A stretch of DNA of 64,000 bases, from contig NZ_CBCSCO010000001.1 in assembly GCF_965138505.1 (NCBI RefSeq), forward strand, positions 434,001 through 498,000. The letters are read 5' to 3'. Position 1 is the stretch's first letter; every line of letters begins with the position of its first letter. The position numbers and the translations under genes are program-made. Below, piece after piece: positions 42,340 through 50,182 of this stretch. The DNA comes from Litorimonas haliclonae. GTDB taxonomy: Bacteria > Pseudomonadota > Alphaproteobacteria > Caulobacterales > Maricaulaceae. The notes under the pieces are model-generated. The model did no database searches, was not told the DNA's origin, and saw only the letters and a program-made list of their open reading frames with translations.

Positions 42340-43140
42340 CTATATTGTCTTCTTAGGCAGGAGGCTTTGGTAATCTTGAGCGACCATTCGCTCTCCAAAT
42401 TTGAACGCGCGTACAGCGCGGGCCTTTAGAAAACCGCCATTGGAATCCCAGTTCTGCTGCACATTTTCAGCGCCAAAAAGCGCGAGGCCAACATCTTTAT
42501 AAGAGCCCCCATTGGCACGAATATCATATGCGAAAAGCGCATTTCTCATCTTGGTGAACGCCTTTTGACGTCCCAATAATTTGAAGTTTTCAGACCCGTT
42601 TCGACTGAGTGATGTGAGTTGACGAAGTGCATCAATGCGCCGTCTTGCCCCTTTTCCGCCGTCAATGAGCACAGAAAAGGGCTGATCTTCACTTTCAATA
42701 TCTTCGGGCTTTCCTGAAATTTGAAGCCAAAATTCAGCTGATTTAATCACACTGATACGCGTCCCGTCAGCTTTGACATAATGTTGTTTATGGCAATCAA
42801 AATTGGAAAGTTTGAATGACTTTCCATCATGATCTTGGTCCAAATCATCGTGATATTGAACAGACAACGCGCCCGGAAACGCATCCTGACGCCAGATAAC
42901 GAGGGCATCTAAACCAGTTGAACTAGGCGACTCAAAACACTCTAAACCCCAGCGGTGAGCTTGTTTATCAACGTCCATTTCATAGCGGATTGATCCTTGT
43001 GCGGACGTATTGTCAAACTTATCTGACGACAAGATACTCTCAAAATCACGGGCATAGGCAATGTTGCGCCGTAAATAATCCCACGCAAATCCTGCATACG
43101 TCTCGGATGCAGGCCCTCTATTCTGGGCTTTTTCCCGCAT
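42340..43140 (-). CDS. DUF2285-type regulator-like protein
   Basis: A 266-residue protein with the layout of ICE proteins that join a DUF6499-like N-terminus (Y-A-G-F-A-W-D-Y-L-R-R-N-I-A-Y) to a DUF2285 C-terminus (R-R-R-I-D-A-L-R-Q-L ... A-L-F-A-Y-D-I-R-A-N-G-G-S-Y-K-D-V-G-L-A-L-F-G). The latter resembles a helix-turn-helix and is taken to bind DNA. It stands upstream of the HTH gene with a 122-bp gap. Role in ICE control is inferred. Confidence 0.8.
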   Translation of the reverse strand: MREKAQNRGPASETYAGFAWDYLRRNIAYARDFESILSSDKFDNTSAQGSIRYEMDVDKQAHRWGLECFESPSSTGLDALVIWRQDAFPGALSVQYHDDLDQDHDGKSFKLSNFDCHKQHYVKADGTRISVIKSAEFWLQISGKPEDIESEDQPFSVLIDGGKGARRRIDALRQLTSLSRNGSENFKLLGRQKAFTKMRNALFAYDIRANGGSYKDVGLALFGAENVQQNWDSNGGFLKARAVRAFKFGERMVAQDYQSLLPKKTI

Positions 43141-43256
43141 GTTCTAATCATGAGGAATAATTGTGCTTTGCAACAACCCTACGAATGTAGGATAATGTAA
43201 AAACATAAAAATACCCACATCAGCGTGAGCTGATGCGGGTCGGGGCGCGGAAGGAT

Positions 43257-43583
43257 TTAGTCGTCTTGCGGGTTCCAGAGGATCGCAAATTCATCCGCCT
43301 CTTTGCCGTAAGCCTGACCAAGATTGGCGTAAACTTTACGCGGGCCGAGGGTCGGATGGGCGAAGGTGAGCGAGATATATTCTTTCCCGCTGACTTCGCC
43401 GGTCTTTAACCAGCCGCCGCCAAGTTCCTGACCGCGGCTATCAACAATCCGAAAGTCGGGCTGTTTGTCGGTCTCTTTATTGTCATTTGCGACAATGTTG
43501 ATGCGGGACGCGCCGCCGAGATTCAGGGTGCCTTGAAAGTTACCCACTTCATTTTTCGTTACATATCCAAGTGCTTGTGCCAT
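43257..43583 (-). CDS. DUF736 family protein (copy 2)
   Basis: Second DUF736 protein in the ICE, with M-A-Q-A-L-G-Y-V at its start, F-Q-G-T-L-N-L-G, P-D-F-R-I-V, L-G-G-G-W-L-K-T and K-E-Y-I-S-L-T-F-A-H-P; it is diverged from copy 1 but keeps the same order of strands and closes in a more typical way (E-F-A-I-L-W-N-P). The ATG at 43583 begins the conserved part. It lies upstream of the DUF2285 gene with about 115 bp between. Confidence 0.85.
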   Translation of the reverse strand: MAQALGYVTKNEVGNFQGTLNLGGASRINIVANDNKETDKQPDFRIVDSRGQELGGGWLKTGEVSGKEYISLTFAHPTLGPRKVYANLGQAYGKEADEFAILWNPQDD

Positions 43584-44076
43584 GGTTTCAGTCTCCAAAT
43601 TATGTCAGCGAAATCTTGGGAGCCAATCTCCCTGCTGACAAGAACCGTCCGCTCAAGTTCTGATTTGCAGAGGCGCGAAGCGTCCCGGAACGGAGTGGAG
43701 ATAGGCCAAAGGGACGCTCTTTTGTTTCGCGATGAATATGTGATTTCCTTCAAAATCACAGAGAGGAAAAGAGTGACGCGACGCCTATTCGGCATAGCAG
43801 GTTTTGTGCAGGTTATTTTGACATCAGCAGGGAATTTGGCTCCTCCTATCATTTTGTTGATATGATTTTGAGACGCCCAAATCATGGTGCAGGCATTTGC
43901 ATATGCCCTGACTAAACATGACGAGGGTGACTTGAAAGACATCCTTAATCTCGGCGGCCCCTTAAGCCCTAATCAACATTGCCGCTATAATGACAATGAA
44001 GAGAGCGGCTAACAGCCCTCACACTTGAGGTCTGTTGATAGCCGCGGTCAGGAACTTGGTACACTTGGCGGCTGTT
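43584..44076. other. Non-coding or degraded region upstream of DUF736 copy 2
   Basis: No supported full gene. A long stem-loop with a T-tail lies at 43679-43723 (AGCGTCCC pairing with GGGACGCT over a 24-base loop). A 42-codon plus-strand frame at 43884-44012 has balanced composition but no family and no clear ribosome site. The DUF736 promoter should be here. Confidence 0.4.
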
Positions 44077-44304
44077 TTAAGACCTGCGATGTCTGCCCTG
44101 AAAGACTATATCTCGCCAGCCTTCGTTCATCTGGTCCTTGGCCCATCGTAAAGTTTCATTCCAATCTTGATCAGGCTTTCGGCAAAGAGGCCATATGAAT
44201 TTGCCCCTCTGGAACCTACAAGACGTCTCAATCCTAACGCGCTCTGACCCGTCTCGGCTCAGGCTGATGGGCGGTATTTTTAGGGGCGCAATTTGCCCGC
44301 CTTC
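44077..44304 (-). pseudogene. Open frame without a usual start codon, coding-like
   Basis: A minus-strand frame of 75 codons between stops, directly downstream of the ParB-like gene and its terminator. The translation has protein-like character: W and charged residues in C-R-K-P-D-Q-D-W-N-E-T-L-R-W-A-K-D-Q-M and W-R-D-I-V-F-Q-G. No ATG, GTG or TTG is available near its beginning; an ATT at 44290-44292 has GAAGG upstream. It may be a remnant that lost its 5' end or a gene with a rare start. Confidence 0.35.
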
Positions 44305-44310
44305 TTAGCA

Positions 44311-44338
44311 AAGCCCCCGCCAGTTGGCGGGGGCTTTT
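44311..44338. terminator. Strong intrinsic terminator after the ParB-like gene
   Basis: AAGCCCCCGCC (44311-44321) pairs perfectly with GGCGGGGGCTT (44326-44336) across AGTT. It lies just after the minus-strand stop at 44342; T-runs occur on both sides, so it may work both ways. Confidence 0.85.
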
Positions 44339-44341
44339 CCT

Positions 44342-46111
44342 TTATTCTTGGCTGTCCGTTGAAGCAGGACTGAACAGTTTCTCTAGGCCGCGCGAGGCTT
44401 CTGCAGGGGCGCAACCTTTGACCGCTTTGTATGACTTGGCGGGAAAAGCGGCCCATCTCGGGAGCCAGTCAGGGCTTGCGTCCTCCACCCCATGCCCCGC
44501 CATACGGTTCTTGATAATCTGCTTTTGCATTTTTGCGGTGTCAGTCACCGCGCCATCAGCGCAAGACTTTCCCGCAATGTCTTTGACCATTAAGTTAATG
44601 GTCGGCTTGTCCCGCAAGATGTCAAAGAACGCATCGTCGGGTGACCAATAGTCACCAAAGTCTGGCTTGGTCAGAATGCCAATGGCTTCAACCTCACTAC
44701 TATCCACGGCCAAAGTTTCGCAAAGGCAGAAGGCTTGAACGCGCAGGACATCTGCGTCCTCAAGCGTGAGAAGCCGCGCAAAGATCTCGCAGACATCATA
44801 GGGACTATGGTGACGGTAGTAGATTTGCGGGTGCTCCATCGACAGCCCAAGCAGGTCGCAGACCGCTTGGCGTTCTTCGCCCAGTATGGCTTCGGCCTTA
44901 CTGGCTTCCACACTGGCTTGGGTTTCGGGCTTACGGCTTCGGGGGCTTTTCCCGTCAATCTTCCAGTTTCGCGCACCGCATATCATATGCGAGACTGACA
45001 AGCGCAATGCCAAATCGGGCCGCTTAATCAACTCGGCTCGTGCAATGCTATGGCGGTGCAGATTCATATAATCCGCCATAGGCCCCGACATTTCAGGTTT
45101 GCTTGTCGTCGTGGCCTTCGCGCCCTCGGTCTCGCCATTTGATAGGGCGCGGCGTATCTTTTGCGCCTCGGCGTCCGCGATGTAACCTTCATAGAAAGTG
45201 ACTTCGCCGCTATCGCGGATTTCGACGTAGACCCGCCCGCCTTGCTCTTTGGGATGCAGAACGTGGTTATAGCGGGGAAAGTAATGGCCCCGCTCTCCTA
45301 AGATGACCTCTTTCCAGCCATCGGCTTTATAGGCCTCAATGGCATCGGCTATGGCCGCGTTCTGGCTTTCCCAAAAATGCTCGGTATCGGCAAATTGGCC
45401 ATGCTCTCCAAAGAGGTCGGTCAAAATATCGCCGCCGTAAGTGCTGACATCAAACAAAGCTTTGTCGGTCGTAATTACGCCACCGCCCGTGAGCCATGCT
45501 TTTAACTGGTTACCTGTTGGGCAGTAATCGTCTGAATTAAACAAGGCTAGCCACTCGGCTTGCTGTTCCTCTGTGGCCATCGTTAAAGCGCGAATAGAAG
45601 CCGCGTCAATCTGCTGATTGCTGTAGGCGTCTCGCACATCGGGGATAAGCGACCCAAGGGCTAGGCGGCGCTTTACAGAATGCGGCGTGATACCAAACAC
45701 GGCGGCAATATCGTCAATGCTTTGGCCTTTGTCAGATAGAACTTTAAACGCTTCATATTGCTCCATCTCCGTGGGCGCTAATCGCGCCACGTTCTCAATG
45801 ATGCTTGTCTCAATGGCGAGGGCATCGTCTTTTGCGTCCATAACGCAACAGGGCACATCGGCAATTTCAATACCCTCTGCCGCGATAGCAGAAAGGCAAA
45901 AATAACGGCGGCGTCCTGCGACAATACCATATTTCGGTTTCTTGGCTGTGCCGCCCTCGCGGCGCACGATTAAAGGCTGACGGATGCCGCGCTCTTTCAC
46001 GCTCGGCAGAATATCGTCAATCTCTGGGGCCGTTTCACTGTGGCGCATATTCAGTTTTGAGATATGCAAAGCGCTGAACGGGATAAATTTCAAGTCGAAG
46101 GGTTTGCTCAT
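44342..46111 (-). CDS. ParB/RepB-like nuclease-domain protein
   Basis: A 589-residue ParB-family protein common on these ICEs. The N-terminal ParB/sulfiredoxin-like domain has I-S-K-L-N-M-R, G-I-R-Q-P-L-I-V-R, G-R-R-R-Y-F-C-L and I-I-E-N-V-A-R-L-A-P-T-E-M-E-Q-Y near residue 109, followed by a helix-turn-helix (I-A-A-V-F-G-I-T-P-H-S-V-K-R-R-L-A-L-G near 137). The long C-terminal part is helical and less conserved. No ParA gene is seen nearby, so a role in partition is doubtful; ICE maintenance or regulation is possible. Confidence 0.85.
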   Translation of the reverse strand: MSKPFDLKFIPFSALHISKLNMRHSETAPEIDDILPSVKERGIRQPLIVRREGGTAKKPKYGIVAGRRRYFCLSAIAAEGIEIADVPCCVMDAKDDALAIETSIIENVARLAPTEMEQYEAFKVLSDKGQSIDDIAAVFGITPHSVKRRLALGSLIPDVRDAYSNQQIDAASIRALTMATEEQQAEWLALFNSDDYCPTGNQLKAWLTGGGVITTDKALFDVSTYGGDILTDLFGEHGQFADTEHFWESQNAAIADAIEAYKADGWKEVILGERGHYFPRYNHVLHPKEQGGRVYVEIRDSGEVTFYEGYIADAEAQKIRRALSNGETEGAKATTTSKPEMSGPMADYMNLHRHSIARAELIKRPDLALRLSVSHMICGARNWKIDGKSPRSRKPETQASVEASKAEAILGEERQAVCDLLGLSMEHPQIYYRHHSPYDVCEIFARLLTLEDADVLRVQAFCLCETLAVDSSEVEAIGILTKPDFGDYWSPDDAFFDILRDKPTINLMVKDIAGKSCADGAVTDTAKMQKQIIKNRMAGHGVEDASPDWLPRWAAFPAKSYKAVKGCAPAEASRGLEKLFSPASTDSQE

Positions 46112-46156
46112 GGGAGCCTCCTGTTGGTTAAGTTTGGTTTTGGTTTGAAATGAGGT

Positions 46157-46438
46157 CTAACAAGTCGATTTGCGCACGGCGTTCGGGGGTGAGCGCTCCA
46201 CTGGAGCCCTCACTTGCCCCTCACCGTAGAATAAGCCGTGGTCGCAAAGCTTCTGCCCTGCATTCGGGTTGCGTTTGGGAGTCATGGGATGCGCCGTTTG
46301 CGCGGTCAGTTTTTTGCCAATTGGTGAGACGGATAAGCAAACTGTCTGGGAGACAGTTTGCCCGTCGAACGGGCGAACCCCGTCAATCAGGCTCTGCTCT
46401 CCAACCTCTGTGGATTCATATGTGCGTGGCGCAGTCAC
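46157..46438 (-). CDS. Small ICE accessory protein
   Basis: A 93-residue protein without a named family. The start (R-T-Y-E-S-T-E-V-G-E-Q-S-L-I-D-G-V) and C-D-H-G-L-F near residue 66 resemble small proteins I recall next to ArdA genes in alphaproteobacterial ICEs. Its ATG overlaps the stop of the preceding gene by 4 bp, which supports it as real. Cytoplasmic; function unknown. Confidence 0.55.
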   Translation of the reverse strand: MTAPRTYESTEVGEQSLIDGVRPFDGQTVSQTVCLSVSPIGKKLTAQTAHPMTPKRNPNAGQKLCDHGLFYGEGQVRAPVERSPPNAVRKSTC

Positions 46439-46911
46439 GCGACTGCCTCGGTTTCACAGAGAATGGCACATTGCCGTTTGCGTTCCGCTTTCGCCGTCTC
46501 AAGCGCTTCGGGCAGAAGTTCATTCGCGACTTCGGTTAGATAGGCGTTATCGCTGTCGGGATAATTTGCTTCTATGCCCCATAGGCTTGCCGCATGGTCG
46601 TCTAAGACAAGCCCATCAATCGCGACTGACAGAATGACGCCGCAATAATGCCACTCGTCATTTTTCCATGCCGCCATGACGCGCTCGGCCTTAGCTTGGG
46701 CTTTATCAAAGCGATCTCGCCATCCATTCCCCGCGCCGATAAACCCCGCTTCATTGGGGTAAAGGCTCGGCCAGAATCCGTCTTGACGCTCGTCTGGCGG
46801 GTCTTGTGTGTCGTCTCGGGCAATGTGGGCTGTGATGGTGTAGCCATCAACCTCGCATGTGATGCTGTCGCCCTCACAGACAAAGTCGTCAAATTTCTTT
46901 GTAAAGGTCAT
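46435..46911 (-). CDS. Hypothetical ICE protein, 158 residues
   Basis: An acidic cytoplasmic protein with many Trp, Asp and Tyr residues (E-V-D-G-Y-T-I-T-A-H-I, D-G-F-W-P-S-L-Y-P, W-H-Y-C-G-V-I-L-S-V). The start resembles small proteins encoded beside ardA in other mobile elements. It overlaps both neighbours by 4 bp, so it belongs to one operon with ardA. The acidic nature might point to DNA mimicry, but this is only a guess. Confidence 0.65.
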   Translation of the reverse strand: MTFTKKFDDFVCEGDSITCEVDGYTITAHIARDDTQDPPDERQDGFWPSLYPNEAGFIGAGNGWRDRFDKAQAKAERVMAAWKNDEWHYCGVILSVAIDGLVLDDHAASLWGIEANYPDSDNAYLTEVANELLPEALETAKAERKRQCAILCETEAVA

Positions 46912-47102
46912 GCAACCCTCCGCATCTCAAACCCTGCTTTGTCGCAAAGGGTCTGCAAATGTGCGGCGTCTTGAGCGTCTAGGTCGTCGCCCATCTGCGT
47001 GTAAATTGTGCCTTGGCGCAAAGCATTATGACGCTTAACCACATGGCTCCACCGATACGGGCCGCGCCCGTCCTCGCGGGGTTTGACTTGATAGCGGGCC
47101 AT
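46908..47102 (-). CDS. Small basic ICE protein, 64 residues
   Basis: Starts M-A-R-Y-Q-V-K-P-R-E-D-G-R-G-P-Y-R-W, then H-V-V-K-R-H-N-A-L-R-Q-G-T-I-Y-T-Q, and ends with a short helix. The ATG at 47102 lies one base after the ardA stop; the longer frame from 47129 would overlap ardA. Its stop overlaps the next gene by ATGA. Function unknown. Confidence 0.6.
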   Translation of the reverse strand: MARYQVKPREDGRGPYRWSHVVKRHNALRQGTIYTQMGDDLDAQDAAHLQTLCDKAGFEMRRVA

Positions 47103-47103
47103 G

Positions 47104-47706
47104 TCAGTGCGCCCAAAAGATGTGAACACTGCCGCCGACTCTGAATGTCAGAAAGTCGCCTGATTGCTCATAGTCATGGGCCATGCGAGTGTAGTCGATA
47201 TAGGGCGCAATGCTCTGGGGTATCTCTAGCCCTGATTGCTCGGTCAGTTCCTCTGAGTAGTCCGCTAGGCTGTCATATTCTCCCGCATATTCTTCAAAGC
47301 GGGCTTGAGCGTCTTCAATATTACCGCCGTAATAATTGAGGACTTGCGCCCCTAATGCGCCGCGCTCTCGGATATAATCAGCAAGTTCTACGACATTTGC
47401 AAAACTGAAATACTGGCCAACCTCCGCACCTTCAAATCCCTCATAGTCGTGAATAGCCCATTCTTCGGCGTCTTCCTCAATGGGTGACTTGGCAAGCATA
47501 TCCTGCACGGCTTGCCAGATAGCGGCCTCGTCCGTGATTTCAATCCATGCACCATGCAAGTGGCCGTTATTGTAAGCGGCGAGGCAAGCCACATAGATGC
47601 GGATGGGGTCAGGGTCTGGCGTTCTCGCCGTCTCGCGGTTTGGCGGGGGTAGTCGTGGCGGCTCGTGGTCAAATGGGGTCTGGCTCTCGGCTTGGCAAAA
47701 GGTCAT
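47104..47706 (-). CDS. ardA: Antirestriction protein ArdA
   Basis: An acidic DNA mimic that blocks type I restriction enzymes when the ICE enters a new host. The ArdA fold is seen from I-R-I-Y-V-A-C-L-A-A-Y-N-N-G-H-L-H-G-A-W-I, with the acidic stretch E-E-W-A-I-H-D-Y-E-G-F near residue 98 and the later E-E-Y-A-G-E-Y and D-Y-S-E-E-L-T. The start at 47706 fits the family; the frame open to 47868 covers a hairpin-rich leader and is rejected. It heads a four-gene operon. Confidence 0.93.
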   Translation of the reverse strand: MTFCQAESQTPFDHEPPRLPPPNRETARTPDPDPIRIYVACLAAYNNGHLHGAWIEITDEAAIWQAVQDMLAKSPIEEDAEEWAIHDYEGFEGAEVGQYFSFANVVELADYIRERGALGAQVLNYYGGNIEDAQARFEEYAGEYDSLADYSEELTEQSGLEIPQSIAPYIDYTRMAHDYEQSGDFLTFRVGGSVHIFWAH

Positions 47707-47868
47707 CGGTTTGGTCTCCAATGCCGTCCGCAGGATGCGGCGCGAAGCGCCCCATTGATGAAAGAATGGGACGCGGCACGTTCCCCCCGCAGGGGGGCGG
47801 GGGGAAGCGGCAAGAGGCCAGTCCAGCGACGGGTAAAAAGGCGCGCCGCAAGGTTTTTGGTATGACAA
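47707..47868 (-). promoter_or_regulatory. Hairpin-rich leader upstream of ardA
   Basis: Three hairpins follow each other: CCGCA/TGCGG at 47728-47740, a CCCATT/AATGGG stem with outer GCG/CGC at 47747-47774, and CCCCCC/GGGGGG at 47783-47797. The first contains, on the minus strand, CATCCTGC (47730-47737), which fits the P-type nick consensus YATCCTG|Y. Leading-region genes such as ardA are often read from folded single-stranded promoters, so this may be one, or an oriT. Confidence 0.45.
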
Positions 47869-47972
47869 TAAAAAGATACTCAGACGACTATGGCCAAAGG
47901 CCTTGTGGCGGGACTGCCCGTCGCCAGATTGGCCGACCGCTTCCCGCCGTCCCCCGAGGAGGGAACAAAATA

Positions 47973-47998
47973 AAAAAGCCGGCCCGTTAAGGGCCGAC
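47973..47998 (-). terminator. Intrinsic terminator after the DUF3703 gene
   Basis: On the minus strand CGGCCC (from 47997) pairs with GGGCCG (to 47981) across a 5-base loop and is followed by TTTTTT. It lies 47 bp after the DUF3703 stop. Confidence 0.8.
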
Positions 47999-48044
47999 TG
48001 CCTGAATTAGTCGATATGCACCTTTAGTCTAAACTGATGATGGA

Positions 48045-48389
48045 CTAATCATTTTCAAAGAAAAGGGCCAAGTCATGCGGGATAGGCATCGGTTTTAAAG
48101 CAGACACATTAGCCCCGCCCGTATTACCCACTGGCACCCAACCAAAAAGGCTGGCGGGGAAAACTGCTATCATTCTAATTATCTGACCGAAAATTTCGCG
48201 GATGTCTTTGCGGCCAAAGCCAATCTTCAACATCCACCAATGGGTTTCAAGATGAGTTTTAAAGTTACGTTGTCCTAAAATATGCGCTCTTTCCAAATGA
48301 TAGAAAGATAGATTTAGATCGCCAGCTAAATAGGCTTTATTCATAGCCTTCATTTCATCATTAAAAGCTTCACGTAATTTAGGCTTCAT
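48045..48389 (-). CDS. DUF3703 family protein
   Basis: A 114-residue protein of the DUF3703 type, usually found with mercury or other metal-resistance genes. Marks are A-Y-L-A-G-D-L, H-L-E-R-A-H-I-L-G-Q-R near residue 32, H-W-W-M-L-K near 49 and W-V-P-V-G-N-T-G-G-A-N-V-S near 80, ending P-M-P-I-P-H-D-L-A. The conserved His suggest metal binding, but no activity is known. It stands alone between ardA and the structured region and has its own terminator. Confidence 0.85.
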   Translation of the reverse strand: MKPKLREAFNDEMKAMNKAYLAGDLNLSFYHLERAHILGQRNFKTHLETHWWMLKIGFGRKDIREIFGQIIRMIAVFPASLFGWVPVGNTGGANVSALKPMPIPHDLALFFEND

Positions 48390-48899
48390 AATTTTAGACA
48401 GACCTACGTTTAGTTAGATAACGTCTTTTTCTAGCTTACTATTGAAAAATTGCCAAACATAAGCGAGCGACCCCTAAAGCGAAGCGACCGGGAAGCGCGA
48501 GCGTATGCAGGCGCCAAGCGGCCCTTGGCTCGCCCCTTGGGGCGAAGCTCAAAGGCTGCGCAGGTCCGCAAGACCGTCGCCGCTTAGAGAACGGGCAGAG
48601 CCAGCCCCGGCCAAAGGTCGGGATGGTCTGACCGTGATCGGCTTTGTGGCTTTTGTAGAAAGTCACTCAGCAAGCGTGTGACGGGTTGCGGAATTGTCCG
48701 CGGCCAAGCGGACGCCTGAAATAGACCCGCGGCAGCGGGATGCGTCAGGGATGAAAGCCGAATGGCCAAGACCGCTCGCGGGCTTGGTTCACGCCAGCCC
48801 GGCCCGAAGCGCCCGCGAAGGGAGACGCCCGGAGTGTGATCCAGTTGACTGTAATCTGACTAAAATGCCAAGTTGAGCCGTTATTAAAGGCTATTGAAA
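48390..48899. other. GC-rich structured non-coding region
   Basis: No gene is supported in these 510 bp. From about 48470 to 48840 it is GC-rich and full of hairpins, for example CCAAG/CTTGG (48514-48528), GTCCGC/GCGGAC (48696-48713) and CCCGC/GCGGG (48726-48739). Small frames on both strands have arginine- and proline-rich, shadow-like translations. It could be a replication or transfer signal or a structured RNA. The promoter of the next gene should lie near its right edge. Confidence 0.45.
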
Positions 48900-50162
48900 A
48901 TGACCGACTTACCCAAAAAACCATCCGACCATATGATGGAACAGTATGACGCTTTGAAACCGTTAGCAAAAGTACTTGGACTATTTAACAAAGACATCCG
49001 CGAAAGCGTCAAGAAAATGGATGAGAGCGCCGCTGACCTTAGAAAGTTTCAAGCCGCAACCAAAGTCTTCATTGATCGCTATTCAGGTTTGGGCTGGACA
49101 TTATGCGACTCCATTTCGACAACGCATATTATCGCGGCGGTTGAGAACGAAAGCATTGATGAAGGTGAGACGGCGCTCACCAATTATTTTCTTGCGGAGA
49201 CAGAATTAGAACATGCCGGATATAAATTTCATCGTGAAACTTATCGGATTTGGATGCCGCTTTTCGAACGGGCGAAAGAGCGGCTTTTAGCAGATGATTT
49301 TATCAGCGCTGTACCGCTTCTCTTCATGATTATTGACGGGATTTGCCTGAAGTATTTCCAGCGCCACCCTTTTTCGGGTGCGGCAGAGAAGGATGTATTT
49401 GATAGTTTCACATCGGGTCCGGACGCTCTGGAAAAAGCCTATGCTTTACTTGGTCAGACGCGCCGAAAGATAAATGATGATGAGATATCTATCCCGTTTC
49501 GACATGGTATTCTCCACGGCGTCGATACAAATTACGGACACCGGATTGTTGCCGCAAAAGCTGTCAACATATTGCGTGCGACGATTGATTATGTCGAAGC
49601 GAGCCTGAGCGAGACGGCTAGGATAGAAGACGCAGTGAAAGAACAGACCCCTCCCAAATGGAAGGACATCAGCGAGACCATACAGCGAACTCAAAGTCTT
49701 AAGAATGCCACTGCAGACTGGACCCCGCGAGAGGATGTTGAAGCCAAAATATTGGCTGTGTCCGGGACCCCTCACGACTTTGATAATAATAGCCCGGAGG
49801 CTATGGCCGCTGACTATCTCGCTGCAATAATTTCAAAGAATTATGGGTTTTTGGGTAGTGCCGGGGTTTTTTGGACTGAAGGCAGCCCCGGCAAACGCGC
49901 GGGAGAAATGCGTGACCAATTTGCTGAGCTTGAGATCACCGGATGGACGATAACAGGTTATACAGATACCGCGTCAGCGGCGACGAATGTCACGGCGAAT
50001 GTGACGGGCATACGGCTTGGACAAGCAATTGACGGCGAGATTATCATTCGCTGCATTTACCAAGCGATTGAAGACCAAAAACCTTTAACACGAGGCATGG
50101 AAGGTGGCCGCTGGTACGTTATGCCCAATGTTCATTCTGCGATATGGCAGATTAAAACATGA
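48900..50162 (+). CDS. Unknown protein with a HEPN-like Rx4H motif
   Basis: A 420-residue protein, cytoplasmic by sequence. The first 250 residues are helical; P-F-R-H-G-I-L-H-G near residue 198 contains R-x4-H, a pattern of HEPN nucleases, though the same motif occurs in non-nuclease helical domains. The C-terminal 120 residues are strand-rich (E-L-E-I-T-G-W-T-I-T-G-Y-T ... G-R-W-Y-V-M-P). The ATG at 48900 has AAAGG at good distance; a TTG at 48894 is less likely. It is convergent with the metal operon. A single-gene abortive-infection role is possible but not supported further. Confidence 0.6.
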   Translation: MTDLPKKPSDHMMEQYDALKPLAKVLGLFNKDIRESVKKMDESAADLRKFQAATKVFIDRYSGLGWTLCDSISTTHIIAAVENESIDEGETALTNYFLAETELEHAGYKFHRETYRIWMPLFERAKERLLADDFISAVPLLFMIIDGICLKYFQRHPFSGAAEKDVFDSFTSGPDALEKAYALLGQTRRKINDDEISIPFRHGILHGVDTNYGHRIVAAKAVNILRATIDYVEASLSETARIEDAVKEQTPPKWKDISETIQRTQSLKNATADWTPREDVEAKILAVSGTPHDFDNNSPEAMAADYLAAIISKNYGFLGSAGVFWTEGSPGKRAGEMRDQFAELEITGWTITGYTDTASAATNVTANVTGIRLGQAIDGEIIIRCIYQAIEDQKPLTRGMEGGRWYVMPNVHSAIWQIKT

Positions 50163-50182
50163 TGGAATAAGTTCCTGATTCC

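Noticed and set aside
43559..43942. A 127-codon minus-strand frame upstream of DUF736
   Set aside because: It overlaps the DUF736 start, has no ribosome site and no recognisable protein pattern.
46150..46637. Overlapping plus-strand frames of 120-130 codons
   Set aside because: They lie opposite two minus-strand genes joined by ATGA, which fit the operon; the plus-strand translations are Ser/Arg-rich shadows.
47707..47868. N-terminal extension of ardA from 47868
   Set aside because: The extra 54 residues are Pro/Arg-rich and cover three hairpins; ArdA homology begins after the ATG at 47706.
48439..48876. Small frames on both strands in the structured region
   Set aside because: Arg/Pro-rich translations in all frames of a GC-rich, hairpin-filled stretch; no start signal stands out.
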